From the NCBI RefSeq assembly GCF_025154075.1, contig NZ_JAOAMU010000004.1, positions 186,001 through 250,000 on the forward strand: DNA of 64,000 nt, written 5' to 3'. Source of the stretch: Chryseobacterium herbae (GTDB taxonomy: Bacteria; Bacteroidota; Bacteroidia; Flavobacteriales; Weeksellaceae). Made by a program: the position numbers and the translations under genes. Under the pieces are notes generated by a model. That model was not told the origin of the DNA. It made no database searches and was given only the letters and a program-made list of their open reading frames with translations. Positions 27,661 through 37,651 of the stretch are shown in pieces (the stretch's first letter is position 1; each line of letters begins with the position of its first letter).

Positions 27661-28188
27661 TTATTCTTCAGTTTTCTCTTCTGCAGAGTCAGTTGCTTCA
27701 GCCTTAGGCTCTTCAACTTTCTCTTCTGCTTTTGGAGCTTCAGCTACTACAGCTTCAACTTTTTTTGCAGTTGCAGATCTTCTGCTTCTTCTTGTAGCTT
27801 TTTTCTCCTCAGCATTAGGATTGTAAAGTTCGTTGAAATCAACTAGCTCGATAAGAGCCATGTCAGCAGCATCACCTTGTCTGAATCCAGTCTTGATGAT
27901 TCTTGTATATCCACCGTTTCTTTCTGCGATTTTAGGAGCTACTGATCTGAAAAGTTCAGTAACTGCTTCTTTACTTTGAAGATATGAAAAAACAATTCTT
28001 CTATTGTGTGTAGTATCTTCTTTTGCCTTTGTTAATAGAGGTTCAACATATACTCTTAAAGCTTTAGCTTTAGCTACAGTAGTGTTGATTCTTTTATGCT
28101 CAATTAGAGAACAAGCCATATTAGAAAGTAAAGCACTTCTATGAGAAGCTGTTCTTCCTAAGTGATTGAATTTTTTACCGTGTCTCAT
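27661..28188 (-). CDS. rplQ: 50S ribosomal protein L17, extended C-terminus
   Basis: 175 aa. Residues 1-120 are a standard L17 core ([17 protein letters not shown], then [14 protein letters not shown]). It lies near the exit of the 50S tunnel. Beyond about residue 125 a low-complexity tail rich in Lys, Glu, Ala and Val ([15 protein letters not shown], then an acidic run) extends it by about 50 residues. It is the last gene of the S10-spc-alpha cluster, 6 bp after rpoA, and is followed by the bidirectional terminator. Confidence 0.97.
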   Translation of the reverse strand: MRHGKKFNHLGRTASHRSALLSNMACSLIEHKRINTTVAKAKALRVYVEPLLTKAKEDTTHNRRIVFSYLQSKEAVTELFRSVAPKIAERNGGYTRIIKTGFRQGDAADMALIELVDFNELYNPNAEEKKATRRSRRSATAKKVEAVVAEAPKAEEKVEEPKAEATDSAEEKTEE

Positions 28189-28194
28189 TATTAA

Positions 28195-29190
28195 TTATTT
28201 ATCAGCGTCTAACTTATATTTTGCAACGTCGAAACCGAAGTTAAGACCTTTTGAATGCACTAATTCTTCTAGTTCTGTCAAAGATTTTTTACCAAAATTT
28301 CTGAATTTCATCAAATCAGACTTACTGTAAGAAACAAGCTCTCCAAGAGTTTCTACTTCAGCTGCTTTCAGACAGTTTAGGGCTCTTACAGAAAGATCCA
28401 TATCTGCTAATTTAGACTTAAGTAATTGTCTTGTGTGAAGTGTTTCTTCATCATATTGGATAGATGCTTTTACGGCTTCTGTTTCAAGCGTGATTCTCTC
28501 ATCAGAGAATAACATGAAGTGATAAATTAATATCTTAGAAGCTTCTGTTAAAGCATTTTGAGGACTGATAGATCCATCAGTTTCTATATCTAATACAAGT
28601 TTTTCGTAGTCTGTTTTTTGCTCTACACGATAATTTTCAATGCTGTATTGTACTTTCTTAATTGGCGTGAAAATAGAGTCAATAGCAATAGTTCCTACAG
28701 GAGCATTGTTTGACTTATTTTGTTCTGAAGGAACATACCCTCTTCCTTTTTCAATATTGAAAGTAATTTCGAAAGTTACATCACTGTTCAGGTTGCAAAT
28801 CAAAAGATCCGGGTTCAGCACCTCAAATCCGTTGATAGACTTACCTAAATCACCAGCAGTAATAACCGTCTGACCTGATACTTTAGCAATTACCTGCTCG
28901 TTGGCCTGGCCTTCTGCTGAAGCTTTTAATCTTACCTGCTTAAGGTTAAGAATAATTTCGGTAACATCTTCGATTACTCCTGGAATAGTTGAAAATTCGT
29001 GCTCTACACCTTCTATTTTGATAGATGAAATAGCATATCCTTCCAGAGAAGAAAGCAACACTCTTCTCAAAGCATTACCGATTGTAAGCCCGAAACCTGG
29101 TTCTAATGGTCTGAATTCGAATTGACCTTTAAATTCATCAGAGTTAAGTAAAATTACTTTATCGGGTTTTATGAATTGTAAAATTGCCAT
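28195..29190 (-). CDS. rpoA: RNA polymerase subunit alpha
   Basis: 331 aa. The N-terminal domain (1-235) carries the dimerisation and beta/beta-prime contact motifs ([20 protein letters not shown]). The C-terminal domain (about 255-320) holds the helix-hairpin-helix that binds UP elements and activators ([35 protein letters not shown]). It is co-transcribed with rpsD upstream and rplQ downstream, in the usual alpha-operon order. Confidence 0.98.
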   Translation of the reverse strand: MAILQFIKPDKVILLNSDEFKGQFEFRPLEPGFGLTIGNALRRVLLSSLEGYAISSIKIEGVEHEFSTIPGVIEDVTEIILNLKQVRLKASAEGQANEQVIAKVSGQTVITAGDLGKSINGFEVLNPDLLICNLNSDVTFEITFNIEKGRGYVPSEQNKSNNAPVGTIAIDSIFTPIKKVQYSIENYRVEQKTDYEKLVLDIETDGSISPQNALTEASKILIYHFMLFSDERITLETEAVKASIQYDEETLHTRQLLKSKLADMDLSVRALNCLKAAEVETLGELVSYSKSDLMKFRNFGKKSLTELEELVHSKGLNFGFDVAKYKLDADK

Positions 29191-29223
29191 ATTATTGGGT
29201 TGAGCAAAAATTTGATTAAAAAA

Positions 29224-29832
29224 TTATTTAGAGTAAAGTTCGACGATAAGCTGTTCCTTGATGTCCTCCGGAATCTGGATTCTTTCAGGAGCAGAAACGA
29301 AAGTACCTTCTTTCTTCTCATCGTTGAATTGTAACCACTCATAATTAGCTTTAGTAGCTAATGAATCAGTAACAACCTCAAGAGATTTAGATTTCTCTCT
29401 TACAGCGATCACATCACCTGCTTTTACTAAATAAGAAGGAATGTTAAGGATCTCCCCATTCACAGTAATGTGTCTGTGAGAAGTTAACTGTCTAGCAGCA
29501 GATCTTGTTTTAGCAAAACCTAATCTGAATACTACGTTATCCAATCTTGATTCACAAAGCTGTAATAGAACTTCACCTGTTACACCTTTACTTCTGTGTG
29601 CTTTTTCAAATAAGTTAGCAAACTGCTTTTCTAAAATACCGTAAGTATATTTAGCTTTTTGCTTTTCAGCTAGCTGAACTGCATATTCTGATTTCTTAGC
29701 ACCTCTTCTTTTGTTAGGACCGTGTTGTCCTGGCGGTTGGTTTTTTCTTCTTTCGAAGTTTTTGTCATCTCCGTAGATTGCAGCACCAAACTTTCTAGCA
29801 ATCTTAGTTTTAGGTCCAATATATCTTGCCAT
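29224..29832 (-). CDS. rpsD: 30S ribosomal protein S4
   Basis: 202 aa, normal length. The N-terminus ([16 protein letters not shown]) and the S4 RNA-binding domain (about 92-155, [28 protein letters not shown]) are intact. S4 nucleates 16S 5-prime-domain assembly and in many bacteria represses the alpha operon. It is placed between rpsK and rpoA, 19 bp after rpsK. Confidence 0.98.
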   Translation of the reverse strand: MARYIGPKTKIARKFGAAIYGDDKNFERRKNQPPGQHGPNKRRGAKKSEYAVQLAEKQKAKYTYGILEKQFANLFEKAHRSKGVTGEVLLQLCESRLDNVVFRLGFAKTRSAARQLTSHRHITVNGEILNIPSYLVKAGDVIAVREKSKSLEVVTDSLATKANYEWLQFNDEKKEGTFVSAPERIQIPEDIKEQLIVELYSK

Positions 29833-29851
29833 AATGGGTAAATTCTAAAAA

Positions 29852-30241
29852 TTAAACTCTTCTTCTTTTCGGTGGTCTACATCCATTGTGTGGCATAGGG
29901 GTAACGTCAATAATTTCGCTAACTTCAATACCTGAATTGTGGATCGTTCTGATCGCAGATTCTCTACCTGCACCAGGACCTTTCACATACACCTTTACTC
30001 TTCTTAATCCAGCTTCATGAGCTACGTTAGAGCAATTTTCAGCTGCCATTTGAGCAGCAAAAGGAGTGTTCTTTTTAGAACCTCTGAATCCCATTTTACC
30101 GGCAGAAGCCCAAGAGATAACTTCTCCGCTTTTATTTGTTAAAGAAATGATGATGTTATTGAAAGACGCTTGAATATGCGCTTCTCCAATAGCCTCAACT
30201 TTTACTTTTCTTTTTTTAACTACTTTACTTTGTTTTGCCAT
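29852..30241 (-). CDS. rpsK: 30S ribosomal protein S11
   Basis: 129 aa. It forms part of the platform of the small subunit near the E site. Conserved blocks include [29 protein letters not shown] and the C-terminal [13 protein letters not shown] type end ([11 protein letters not shown]). It is 12 bp after rpsM and upstream of rpsD, as in most bacteria. Confidence 0.98.
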   Translation of the reverse strand: MAKQSKVVKKRKVKVEAIGEAHIQASFNNIIISLTNKSGEVISWASAGKMGFRGSKKNTPFAAQMAAENCSNVAHEAGLRRVKVYVKGPGAGRESAIRTIHNSGIEVSEIIDVTPMPHNGCRPPKRRRV

Positions 30242-30253
30242 AATTCCTAACGA

Positions 30254-30631
30254 TTATTTACTTGCTTTTTTCTTGTTAGCAACTGTTTTTCTCTTTCCTT
30301 TACGGGTTCTAGAGTTGTTTTTCGTTCTCTGGCCTCTTAAAGGTAGTCCTAGTCTGTGACGTATTCCTCGTTGGCATCCTATGTCCATCAATCTCTTGAT
30401 GTTCAATTGCACTTCAGATCTTAATTCTCCTTCTACTTTTACGTTTTCAGAGATATATGTTCTGATTGCAGCCAATTCATCGTCATTCCATTCGTTGACT
30501 TTCTTGTCTTCGCTGATACCGGCAGCTTTAAGGATTTCAGAAGAAGTATTTCTTCCAACTCCGTAGATGTAAGTTAAACCGATAACACCTCTTTTGTTTT
30601 TTGGTAAATCAATACCTGCAATTCTCGCCAT
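30254..30631 (-). CDS. rpsM: 30S ribosomal protein S13
   Basis: 125 aa. It sits in the head of the 30S subunit and contacts the P-site tRNA and the 50S through bridge B1. The sequence starts [20 protein letters not shown] and ends in a basic [20 protein letters not shown] tail that would reach the tRNA. It follows rpmJ by 9 bp. Confidence 0.98.
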   Translation of the reverse strand: MARIAGIDLPKNKRGVIGLTYIYGVGRNTSSEILKAAGISEDKKVNEWNDDELAAIRTYISENVKVEGELRSEVQLNIKRLMDIGCQRGIRHRLGLPLRGQRTKNNSRTRKGKRKTVANKKKASK

Positions 30632-30640
30632 AATTTAATG

Positions 30641-30757
30641 TTAGCCTTGTCTTTGTTTAAATTTTGGGTTCTTCTTGTTGATTACGAATAGTACACCTTT
30701 TCTGCGTACAATCTTGCAATCAGCGCTTCTTTTTTTAATTGATGCTCTAACTTTCAT
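30641..30757 (-). CDS. rpmJ: 50S ribosomal protein L36
   Basis: 38 aa, too short for most ORF scans. It reads [11 protein letters not shown], then CKIVRRKG and ends KFKQRQG. Cys14 is the only Cys, so the four-ligand zinc ribbon of classic L36 is not complete; this looks like the zinc-free (C-minus) type. It lies between infA and rpsM in the cluster, the standard Bacteroidota position. Confidence 0.93.
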   Translation of the reverse strand: MKVRASIKKRSADCKIVRRKGVLFVINKKNPKFKQRQG

Positions 30758-30820
30758 TTTGATAGTATTTATTTTTCAACAAGAGCCAAATGGAACATAC
30801 ATTCCATTTGGCAGCTGTTT

Positions 30821-31036
30821 TTAATATCTAAATGTGATCCTCCCTTTCGATAAATCATAGGGAGACATTTCTAGTTTTACCTTGTCTCCAGGTAAAAGTT
30901 TAATATAATGCATTCTCATTTTACCGGAAATATGAGCGATAAGTATATGCCCATTCTCCAGCTCTACACGGAACTGGGCGTTCGAAAGTGCTTCCGTGAT
31001 AACGCCGTCTTGTTCAATATGTTTTTGTTTTGCCAT
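30821..31036 (-). CDS. infA: Translation initiation factor IF-1
   Basis: 71 aa. A single S1-like OB fold ([20 protein letters not shown], then [20 protein letters not shown]). It binds the A site of the 30S during initiation and helps IF-2 and IF-3. It is 3 bp downstream of secY. Position and length are typical. Confidence 0.98.
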   Translation of the reverse strand: MAKQKHIEQDGVITEALSNAQFRVELENGHILIAHISGKMRMHYIKLLPGDKVKLEMSPYDLSKGRITFRY

Positions 31037-31039
31037 AAA

Positions 31040-32419
31040 TTAATATCCAGTCGTTCTTGACAATTTAGACTGCATTAAGCCATCATAGTGATGGTTCAGC
31101 AGATATGTATTAATCTGTTGAACGGTATCTAAAATAACTCCAACCATAATCAATAGTGATGTTCCCCCGAAAAATAGGGCGAACGCATCTGTCTGAACAA
31201 AGCTTCCATGCACTATTGCTGGAAGGACTGCAAAGATAGACAAAAATATTGCACCTGGCAAGGTAATTTTTGATAAAATATCATCTAAATAGTCAGCTGT
31301 CTCTTTACCGGGTCTTACTTTCGGTACTAAACCTCCATTTCTCTTCAAATCATCAGCCATTTGGTTCACCGGAATTGTAATTGCAGTATAGAAAAATGAG
31401 AATATAATAATTAATAGCGCGAACAATACGTTGTACTGCCAGCTAAAAACATTCTTGAAACCTGCGAGAAAAGTATTGGACTCATCGAATTTCGTTAATA
31501 ATCCTGGTACGAACATCAATGCCTGAGCAAAGATAATCGGCATTACACCAGCAGCATTTACTTTCAATGGGATCCACTGTCTTGCTCCCTGCATAAGATT
31601 TCTGTTTACACCTCCTCTTGCTTGAGCTCTGCTTACATACTGAATTGGGATTTTTCTGACAGCAACCGATAATACGACTGCCAAAAGAACTACCAGCATC
31701 CAGAATATTACTTCAATAAGGATCATAATAGATCCCATTCCTCCTTTTCCGTTCTGCACGGCCATTTCCTGAACGAATGCTTCCGGTAATCTTGAAAGGA
31801 TCCCCACCATAATAAGGATGGAAATACCGTTTCCGATACCTTTGTCGGTGATTTTCTCACCTAACCACATTGCGAATACTGAACCAGCAACCAAGATTAC
31901 AATACTTGGTAACCAGAACATGATAGAATTTGGCTCTACATAGTATGCAGAAGAGAACTGAGCATATGGTAAAAACAATTGAGTAATAGAAGTTAAATAA
32001 GAAGGAGCCTGTACAAGACAAACACCAATCGTTAACCATCTAGTAATTTGATTCAATGTATTTCTACCTGACTCTCCATCCTTCTGAAGTTTCTGAAGAT
32101 AAGGAATAGCCATTCCCATCAACTGAACAATAATAGAAGCAGAAATATAAGGCATGATACCCAACGCCATTACGGAAGCGTGGCTGAAAGCTCCCCCCGT
32201 AAACGACGAAAGCAAGCCAAGGAGACCTGCTCCTTGCTTGTTACCGCCTTGATTTTTATAATGCTCTAAGAGATCTCCCACCTCTGCAAGGTTAATTGCA
32301 GGAAGTGAGATATAAGATGCGAATCTATACACAAGGATAATACCTAACGTAAAGAGAATTTTATCTCTTAATTCCTTTAGGCTCCAAATATTCTTAAGGG
32401 TTTGTATAAATTCTTTCAT
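31040..32419 (-). CDS. secY: Protein translocase subunit SecY
   Basis: 459 aa with ten transmembrane helices. It is the channel of the Sec translocon, working with SecE/SecG and SecA. Recognisable segments include VDLFALFFGG-like C-terminal helices (TDAFALFFGGTSLLIMVGV), LKRNGGLVPKVRPGKETADY and SRAQARGGVNRNLMQGARQW. It starts 9 bp after rplO. In this window it serves the many exported and outer-membrane proteins, but it is an ordinary housekeeping gene. Confidence 0.98.
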   Translation of the reverse strand: MKEFIQTLKNIWSLKELRDKILFTLGIILVYRFASYISLPAINLAEVGDLLEHYKNQGGNKQGAGLLGLLSSFTGGAFSHASVMALGIMPYISASIIVQLMGMAIPYLQKLQKDGESGRNTLNQITRWLTIGVCLVQAPSYLTSITQLFLPYAQFSSAYYVEPNSIMFWLPSIVILVAGSVFAMWLGEKITDKGIGNGISILIMVGILSRLPEAFVQEMAVQNGKGGMGSIMILIEVIFWMLVVLLAVVLSVAVRKIPIQYVSRAQARGGVNRNLMQGARQWIPLKVNAAGVMPIIFAQALMFVPGLLTKFDESNTFLAGFKNVFSWQYNVLFALLIIIFSFFYTAITIPVNQMADDLKRNGGLVPKVRPGKETADYLDDILSKITLPGAIFLSIFAVLPAIVHGSFVQTDAFALFFGGTSLLIMVGVILDTVQQINTYLLNHHYDGLMQSKLSRTTGY

Positions 32420-32428
32420 TAGTAAGTA

Positions 32429-32878
32429 TTATAAGGTAATTGCTTTTCCACCTGCTTTAGCAATAAGCTCTTCAGCAGATTTAGTGAACTTGTCAGCAGA
32501 GATTGAAACCGCAGATTTCAATTCTCCTCTACCCATAATTTTCACTAATTCGTTTTTAGAAACGATCCCGTTTTCTACTAAAACTTCTTTCGTGATCTCT
32601 CCAGTGATGGATTTGTTCTCGATTAAGATTTGAATAGTATCAAGGTTTACGCCTCTAAACTCTTTTCTGTTTACGTTTTTGAATCCGAATTTAGGTAATC
32701 TCCTTTGTAAAGGCATCTGTCCACCTTCGAAACCGATTTTCTGAGAATAACCAGCTCTAGCTTTCTGACCTTTATGTCCTTTCGTAGCAGTACCTCCTTT
32801 TCCTGTACCTTGCCCTCTACCAATTCTTTTAGAGTTGTGAGTAGCACCTGCAGCAGGTCTTATGTTGTTTAAATTCAT
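32429..32878 (-). CDS. rplO: 50S ribosomal protein L15
   Basis: 149 aa using the ATG at 32878 (MNLNNIRPAAGATHNSKRIG). An upstream in-frame ATG at 32914 would add 12 residues and run toward rpmD; the L15 family start favours the shorter form. The Gly/Arg-rich N-terminal region (GRGQGTGKGGTATKGHKGQK) contacts 23S rRNA. It is placed between rpmD and secY as usual. Confidence 0.95.
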   Translation of the reverse strand: MNLNNIRPAAGATHNSKRIGRGQGTGKGGTATKGHKGQKARAGYSQKIGFEGGQMPLQRRLPKFGFKNVNRKEFRGVNLDTIQILIENKSITGEITKEVLVENGIVSKNELVKIMGRGELKSAVSISADKFTKSAEELIAKAGGKAITL

Positions 32879-32897
32879 TTTAATTTTTGTTTTAAAA

Positions 32898-33074
32898 TTA
32901 TTTTTGAACTTCAAGTAAATGACTAACTGCAGCTATCATTCCTAAAATAGAAGGCGTAGCTTCGTGTTCTACAACTTGGTGAAGTTTCTTAAATCCTAAT
33001 GCTTCAAGCGTTCTCTTTTGGGTTTTTGTTCTTCCAATAGCGCTTCTTACTTGCTTTACTTTGATTGTTGCCAT
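32898..33074 (-). CDS. rpmD: 50S ribosomal protein L30
   Basis: 58 aa, missed by ORF scans with a 60-residue cutoff. It reads MATIKVKQVRSAIGRTKTQK, then RTLEALGFKKLHQVV and ends in HLLEVQK, the compact bacterial L30. It contacts 23S rRNA and 5S-associated regions. It lies between rpsE and rplO. Confidence 0.95.
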   Translation of the reverse strand: MATIKVKQVRSAIGRTKTQKRTLEALGFKKLHQVVEHEATPSILGMIAAVSHLLEVQK

Positions 33075-33084
33075 TGTTCTAATA

Positions 33085-33606
33085 TTAACCGTTAAACACT
33101 TTACTTAGAGAAACTCCTCTCATTCTAGCGATCTCTTCAGGTCTTCTGATATCTAATAACGCTTTGAAAGTAGCTTTCACTACGTTGTGAGGGTTAGAAG
33201 ATCCTTTAGATTTTGAAAGGATATCGTGAATACCAGCAGACTCAAGTACCGCTCTTACCGCACCACCGGCGATAAGTCCTGTACCGTGAGAAGCAGGTCT
33301 TAAGAAGATATCTGCACCACCGTATCTGGCAGTAGTCTGGTGAGGAATAGTGTGGTTCATTACAGGAACTTTCACTAGGTTTTTCTTAGCATCTTCAACA
33401 GCTTTAGCAATTGCAGAAGCTACTTCTTTAGATTTTCCTAGACCGTGACCGATTACTCCGTCTTCGTTACCTACTACTACAATAGCAGAAAATCCGAAAG
33501 CTCTACCTCCTTTTGTTACTTTTGTTACTCTGTTAACAGCTACGAGACGATCTTTTAATTCTAATCCTCCCGGTTTTACTCTTTCTATATTATCTAGTCC
33601 TAACAT
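33085..33606 (-). CDS. rpsE: 30S ribosomal protein S5
   Basis: 173 aa from the ATG at 33606 ([19 protein letters not shown]). A longer in-frame start at 33663 would overlap rplR by 38 bp and lacks family support, so the shorter start is chosen. It contains the S5 double-stranded RNA-binding fold ([20 protein letters not shown]) and the C-terminal domain ([18 protein letters not shown]). S5 acts in decoding fidelity near the mRNA entry channel. Confidence 0.95.
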   Translation of the reverse strand: MLGLDNIERVKPGGLELKDRLVAVNRVTKVTKGGRAFGFSAIVVVGNEDGVIGHGLGKSKEVASAIAKAVEDAKKNLVKVPVMNHTIPHQTTARYGGADIFLRPASHGTGLIAGGAVRAVLESAGIHDILSKSKGSSNPHNVVKATFKALLDIRRPEEIARMRGVSLSKVFNG

Positions 33607-33625
33607 ATTTCCGAAATTTTTATGA

Positions 33626-33979
33626 TTAGAATTTAAGTCCTCCTTCTCTCGCTCCATCAGCAAGAGCTTTCACTCTTCCGTGGTAAACGAAACCGTTTCT
33701 GTCAAATACAATACTTTCGATTCCTGCAGCGATAGCTTTAGCAGCGATAGCTTTACCAACAGCAGCAGAAACTTCAGTCTTAGTACCGTTAGCATCTACA
33801 CCCTTCTCTCTAGAAGAAGCGGAGGCTAATGTTGTACCATTTTTATCATCGATTAACTGAGCGTAAATTTCCTTATTACTTTTATATACAGATAATCTTG
33901 GCAATTCAGAAGATCCAGAGATTTTTCCTCTTACTCTTCTTTTGATTCTTATTCTTTTTTCTAATTTACTTAATGCCAT
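33626..33979 (-). CDS. rplR: 50S ribosomal protein L18
   Basis: 117 aa. It binds 5S rRNA together with L5 and L25. Conserved blocks include [36 protein letters not shown] and [20 protein letters not shown]. It lies between rplF and rpsE in the spc segment. Confidence 0.98.
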   Translation of the reverse strand: MALSKLEKRIRIKRRVRGKISGSSELPRLSVYKSNKEIYAQLIDDKNGTTLASASSREKGVDANGTKTEVSAAVGKAIAAKAIAAGIESIVFDRNGFVYHGRVKALADGAREGGLKF

Positions 33980-33994
33980 AATACTTATAATTTA

Positions 33995-34540
33995 TTAAGC
34001 AGATTTACCAGCTTTACGTCTAACAATTTCTCCCAGGAATCTTACACCTTTTCCTTTGTAAGGCTCAGGCTTTCTGAAAGAACGGATCTTTGCAGCTACC
34101 ATTCCTAGAAGTTGGTTGTCATGAGACGCTAAAGTAATAATTGGGTTTTTACCTTTTTCAGTCAATGTATCTAATTTTACTTCGTTTGGAAGTTCCAATA
34201 CGATACCGTGAGAGAATCCTAAAGCTAACTCAAGTTTTTGACCTGTGTGTGAAGCTCTGTATCCTACCCCTACTAGTTCTAGTTTCTTTTCGAAACCTTT
34301 TTCAACACCAACAATCATGTTGTTGATCAACGCTCTGTATAAACCGTGAAGCGCTTTGTGTTGTTTAGAATCAGACGGTCTGCTTACTGTAAGCACGCCA
34401 TCGTTCTGTTCTAAAGTAATTCCTGCTGTAAGCTCCTGAGAAAGTTCTCCTTTAGGACCTTTTACCGTTACAATACTGTTATTTTCAGTGACTGTAATTC
34501 CAGCTGGAATTGTTATAATTGCTTTACCAATTCTTGACAT
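33995..34540 (-). CDS. rplF: 50S ribosomal protein L6
   Basis: 181 aa, two tandem copies of the L6 alpha/beta fold. It lies near the GTPase-associated centre at the base of the L7/L12 stalk. Recognisable motifs are MSRIGKAIITIPAGITV, TVKGPKGELSQEL and the C-terminal RKPEPYKGKGVRFLGE. It is 15 bp after rplR in gene order reversed, that is, rpsH-rplF-rplR along the transcript. Confidence 0.98.
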   Translation of the reverse strand: MSRIGKAIITIPAGITVTENNSIVTVKGPKGELSQELTAGITLEQNDGVLTVSRPSDSKQHKALHGLYRALINNMIVGVEKGFEKKLELVGVGYRASHTGQKLELALGFSHGIVLELPNEVKLDTLTEKGKNPIITLASHDNQLLGMVAAKIRSFRKPEPYKGKGVRFLGEIVRRKAGKSA

Positions 34541-34557
34541 TTTCCTCTGATTAAAAA

Positions 34558-34956
34558 TTAATAAACATAGCAGATTACTTCACCGCCTACTTTTTCTTCT
34601 CTAGCCTTCTTGTCAGTCATTACTCCTTTAGAAGTAGAGATAACAGCTATTCCCAAACCGTTCAGTACTCTTGGAAGTTCTGTAGAACCTTTGTACTGTC
34701 TTAAACCTGGTCTAGAAGCTCTCTGGATAGATTTAATAGCCGGCTTGTTAGTTTGCTTGTCATACTTTAAAGCGATTTTGATCGTACCTTGAACAGCGCT
34801 TTCTTCAAACTTAAAGTTTAAGATATAACCCTGGTCAAATAAGATCTTAGTAATCTCCTTTTTGATTTTCGATGCAGGAATCTCCACCACTTTGTGGCCT
34901 GCGCTTTGTGCGTTCCTTACTCTTGTTAGGAAATCTGAAATTGGATCTGTTACCAT
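34558..34956 (-). CDS. rpsH: 30S ribosomal protein S8
   Basis: 132 aa. S8 binds the central domain of 16S rRNA and in E. coli represses the spc operon. Motifs: MVTDPISDFLTRVRNAQSAG, then RPGLRQYKGSTELPRVLNGL and GEVICYVY at the C-terminus. It is preceded by an unusually long 144-bp gap from rpsN that holds a hairpin (35013-35051). Confidence 0.98.
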   Translation of the reverse strand: MVTDPISDFLTRVRNAQSAGHKVVEIPASKIKKEITKILFDQGYILNFKFEESAVQGTIKIALKYDKQTNKPAIKSIQRASRPGLRQYKGSTELPRVLNGLGIAVISTSKGVMTDKKAREEKVGGEVICYVY

Positions 34957-35012
34957 TTTTCTATTTTAAATTATTGGTTAAAGACAATCAGTATTGAAGG
35001 GACTTGAAGATT

Positions 35013-35051
35013 AAAATATCAGACTTCAGAAAAACTTGGGTCTGATATTTT
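35013..35051 (-). other. Intra-operon hairpin between rpsN and rpsH
   Basis: The perfect 12-bp stem AAAATATCAGAC (35013-35024) and GTCTGATATTTT (35040-35051) with a 15-base loop lies in the 144-bp gap. On the transcribed (minus) strand it ends in a T-rich tail. It could be an attenuator, a processing site or a remnant of an intergenic insertion; part of the gap shows seven-base phasing (GACTTGA and GACTTCA 21 bases apart). Confidence 0.6.
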
Positions 35052-35100
35052 TGTTCTTTAGTATCCAGACAACTTAATTGTCCCGATTAATTAGTAATTA

Positions 35101-35370
35101 CTACCAACTAGCTTTTTTCACTCCCGGGATAAGACCGTTGTTGGCCATTTCACGGAACGTTACTCTAGAAAGACCGAAAGTTCTCATGTACCCTCTTGGT
35201 CTACCTGTTAGTTTACATCTGTTGTGTAATCTTACAGGAGAAGCATTTTTAGGTAATTTCTGAAGACCTTCATAGTCACCAGCTTCTTTTAAAGCTTTTC
35301 TCTTGTCAGCGTATTTAGCAACTAGTGCTTCTCTTTTGCGCTCACGCGCTTTCATTGATTCTTTAGCCAT
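35101..35370 (-). CDS. rpsN: 30S ribosomal protein S14
   Basis: 89 aa, the longer zinc-independent form (no Cys-X2-Cys pair; only one Cys in NRCKLTG). It reads [20 protein letters not shown] and ends [18 protein letters not shown]. It assembles late in the 30S head. It lies 3 bp after rplE; the following gap to rpsH is unusually long. Confidence 0.98.
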   Translation of the reverse strand: MAKESMKARERKREALVAKYADKRKALKEAGDYEGLQKLPKNASPVRLHNRCKLTGRPRGYMRTFGLSRVTFREMANNGLIPGVKKASW

Positions 35371-35373
35371 TTC

Positions 35374-35925
35374 TTAGTTCTTTTTAAATGGTAAACCGAA
35401 GTGAGTTAATAATGCTTTCGCTTCTTTATCTGTTTTCGCGCTTGTTACGAAAGTGATGTCCATCCCTTGGATTTTTTTCACTTTGTCAATTACGATTTCA
35501 GGGAAGATAATCTGCTCAGTAATACCTAAGTTATAATTACCTCTACCATCGAACCCGTCTGCTTTGATACCAGAGAAATCTCTGATACGTGGTAAAGCAG
35601 AAGCAGTAAGTCTGTCTAAGAATTCATACATTTTATGAGCTCTCAATGTTACTTTAGCACCTACAGGCATACCTTTTCTCAATTTGAAAGCCGCTTCGTC
35701 TTTCTTAGAGATGGTACCTACTGCTTTCTGGCCAGTAATCATTGTTAATTCTTCTACAGCGTAATCAATGATTTTTTTGTCTGCAGTGGCATCACCTAAT
35801 CCTTGAGATAGGATGATTTTTTCCAATTTAGGTACCTGCATTACAGATTTGTACCCAAATTCTTCCATCATTGCAGGAACAATTTTCTCTCTGTATATAT
35901 TTTTGGGTCTTGCTATAAATTCCAT
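35374..35925 (-). CDS. rplE: 50S ribosomal protein L5
   Basis: 183 aa. It binds 5S rRNA and contacts the P-site tRNA. Motifs: [40 protein letters not shown] and [20 protein letters not shown], plus the C-terminal [16 protein letters not shown]. It is in the standard place between rplX and rpsN. Confidence 0.98.
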   Translation of the reverse strand: MEFIARPKNIYREKIVPAMMEEFGYKSVMQVPKLEKIILSQGLGDATADKKIIDYAVEELTMITGQKAVGTISKKDEAAFKLRKGMPVGAKVTLRAHKMYEFLDRLTASALPRIRDFSGIKADGFDGRGNYNLGITEQIIFPEIVIDKVKKIQGMDITFVTSAKTDKEAKALLTHFGLPFKKN

Positions 35926-35938
35926 GTGTTAATTCAAA

Positions 35939-36265
35939 TTATAAAGTTTCACCCGTTTTTTTATCGATTCTTACTTTCTTATCTCCGTCGATTTTATAAC
36001 CAACTCTTACCGCTTTGCCGTCTTTACCAACTAGAGCGATGTTTGAGATATGAATAGAAGCTTCTTTTTCAGTGATTCCACCTTGAGGGTTAGAAGCTGA
36101 AGGCTTAACGTGTTTTTTAACGATGTTAAGACCTGCAACGATAACTCTAGGATCTTTTCCTTCTTTTTTGATCACTTCAATAACTTCACCTGTCTTACCT
36201 TTGATATCTTTCTTACCAGTAGTAATGATGACGTTATCTCCTCTTTTTATTTTTAACTTTGACAT
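35939..36265 (-). CDS. rplX: 50S ribosomal protein L24
   Basis: 108 aa with a KOW motif (RGDNVIITTGKKDIKGKTG). L24 is an assembly initiator of the 50S and lies near the exit tunnel. NIVKKHVKPSASNPQGGITE is the family signature region. It follows rplN by 22 bp. Confidence 0.98.
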   Translation of the reverse strand: MSKLKIKRGDNVIITTGKKDIKGKTGEVIEVIKKEGKDPRVIVAGLNIVKKHVKPSASNPQGGITEKEASIHISNIALVGKDGKAVRVGYKIDGDKKVRIDKKTGETL

Positions 36266-36287
36266 TTTCTTTTAAAAATTTTAAAAA

Positions 36288-36656
36288 TTAAAGTACTTCA
36301 GGAGCTAATGAAATGATTTTCATATATTCTTTGTCTCTCAACTCACGAGCAACTGGTCCGAAAACACGCGTTCCTCTCATTTCTCCTGCTGCGTTTAGTA
36401 ATACACAAGCATTGTCTTCGAATTTGATGTATGAACCATCTTTTCTTCTAACTGCTTTTTTAGTTCTTACTACTACAGCTTTAGATACCTGACCTTTTTT
36501 AGCGTTTCCTGATGGCGTAGAATCTTTGATAGTAACAACGATTTTATCACCAACTGAAGCATATCTTCTTCTGGTTCCTCCCAGAACTCTGATAACCAAT
36601 ACCTCTTTGGCACCTGTGTTATCAGCAACTTTTAATCTTGATTCTGTTTGTAACAT
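36288..36656 (-). CDS. rplN: 50S ribosomal protein L14
   Basis: 122 aa. It contacts 16S rRNA in bridge B5/B8. Recognised by [20 protein letters not shown] and the C-terminal [20 protein letters not shown]. It lies 2 bp after rpsQ. Confidence 0.98.
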   Translation of the reverse strand: MLQTESRLKVADNTGAKEVLVIRVLGGTRRRYASVGDKIVVTIKDSTPSGNAKKGQVSKAVVVRTKKAVRRKDGSYIKFEDNACVLLNAAGEMRGTRVFGPVARELRDKEYMKIISLAPEVL

Positions 36657-36658
36657 TA

Positions 36659-36913
36659 TTACTTAGCTTTTTCAATGATTCTTACTAATCTCCATCTCTT
36701 GCTCTTGCTCAAAGGTCTAGTTTCTTGGATAAGAACTGTATCTCCCTCTGTGCATTCGTTGTTCTCGTCGTGTGCAGTATATTTTTTCGTTTTCAAAACG
36801 AATTTACCGTACATCGGGTGTTTCACTCTCGTAGTCTCACTTACAACAATGGTCTTTTCCATTTTATTGCTGGAAACTATTCCGATTCTTTCTTTTCTTA
36901 AGTTTCTTTCCAT
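36659..36913 (-). CDS. rpsQ: 30S ribosomal protein S17
   Basis: 84 aa, an OB-fold protein that binds the 16S 5-prime domain early in assembly. [20 protein letters not shown] and [19 protein letters not shown] are typical. It is 14 bp downstream of rpmC. Confidence 0.98.
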   Translation of the reverse strand: MERNLRKERIGIVSSNKMEKTIVVSETTRVKHPMYGKFVLKTKKYTAHDENNECTEGDTVLIQETRPLSKSKRWRLVRIIEKAK

Positions 36914-36927
36914 AATGTATGAAAATC

Positions 36928-37116
36928 TTATTGTTGTTTAGTGGTTAACTCAGTGTTTAGTCTAGCGATTGATCTTCTCAAATCTCTGATTTGAATCGGG
37001 TTTTCAATTGGACTGATCTTGTGAGCCAATTTCAGTTTTGAATATTGAGTTTTCAATTCAGCAAGTTTTGCTTGAATATCACCCGCGCTTAAATTTTTAA
37101 TATCAGCTTGTTTCAT
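36928..37116 (-). CDS. rpmC: 50S ribosomal protein L29
   Basis: 62 aa, two helices, close to the exit tunnel where signal recognition particle and trigger factor dock. [20 protein letters not shown] and the C-terminal [14 protein letters not shown] are as expected. It lies 11 bp downstream of rplP. Confidence 0.97.
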   Translation of the reverse strand: MKQADIKNLSAGDIQAKLAELKTQYSKLKLAHKISPIENPIQIRDLRRSIARLNTELTTKQQ

Positions 37117-37127
37117 TGTATCAAAGA

Positions 37128-37553
37128 TTATAGAGGTTTAACAAAATCGTTAGCAACTACGAATTTAGTAATTACCGGTAATTTCTGTGCAGCAAGTCTT
37201 AAAGCTTCCTTAGCGATCTCGTAAGATACTCCTCCGATTTCGAACATGATTTTACCTGGTTTTACTACAGCTACCCAATATTCCACAGCACCTTTACCTT
37301 TACCCATCCTTACTTCGGCTGGTTTCTTAGTAATAGGCTTATCCGGGAATATTTTGATCCACAGCTGACCTTCTCTCTTCATATATCTAGTCGCAGCGAT
37401 ACGAGCAGCTTCGATTTGTCTTGCAGTAATCCAAGCACCTTCTATAGCTTTGATTCCAAATGTTCCGTATGCCAGTTGATTACCTCTTTGAGCAATCCCC
37501 TTCATCTTCATCTTGTGAACTCTACGGAATTTGGTTCTTTTTGGTTGTAACAT
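37128..37553 (-). CDS. rplP: 50S ribosomal protein L16
   Basis: 141 aa. It helps shape the A site of the peptidyl transferase region. Motifs: [39 protein letters not shown] and [20 protein letters not shown]. It is separated from rpsC by 98 bp that contain seven-base tandem repeats, a longer gap than in most clusters. Confidence 0.98.
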   Translation of the reverse strand: MLQPKRTKFRRVHKMKMKGIAQRGNQLAYGTFGIKAIEGAWITARQIEAARIAATRYMKREGQLWIKIFPDKPITKKPAEVRMGKGKGAVEYWVAVVKPGKIMFEIGGVSYEIAKEALRLAAQKLPVITKFVVANDFVKPL

Positions 37554-37562
37554 AATTTCTAA

Positions 37563-37590
37563 ATTTTAGATTTTAGATTTTAGATTTTAG
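37563..37590 (+). repeat. Heptamer array H3 in the rplP-rpsC gap
   Basis: Four perfect units ATTTTAG in a row. Further right, on the minus strand, TTTTGAA and TTTTAAA continue with the same period (about 37610-37645). It is intra-operonic. Confidence 0.8.
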
Positions 37591-37651
37591 ATTTTTTATA
37601 TTTTAAAAAAGTAACGGTAATTTAAAATTCAAAATTTCTAACCTAAAATTT

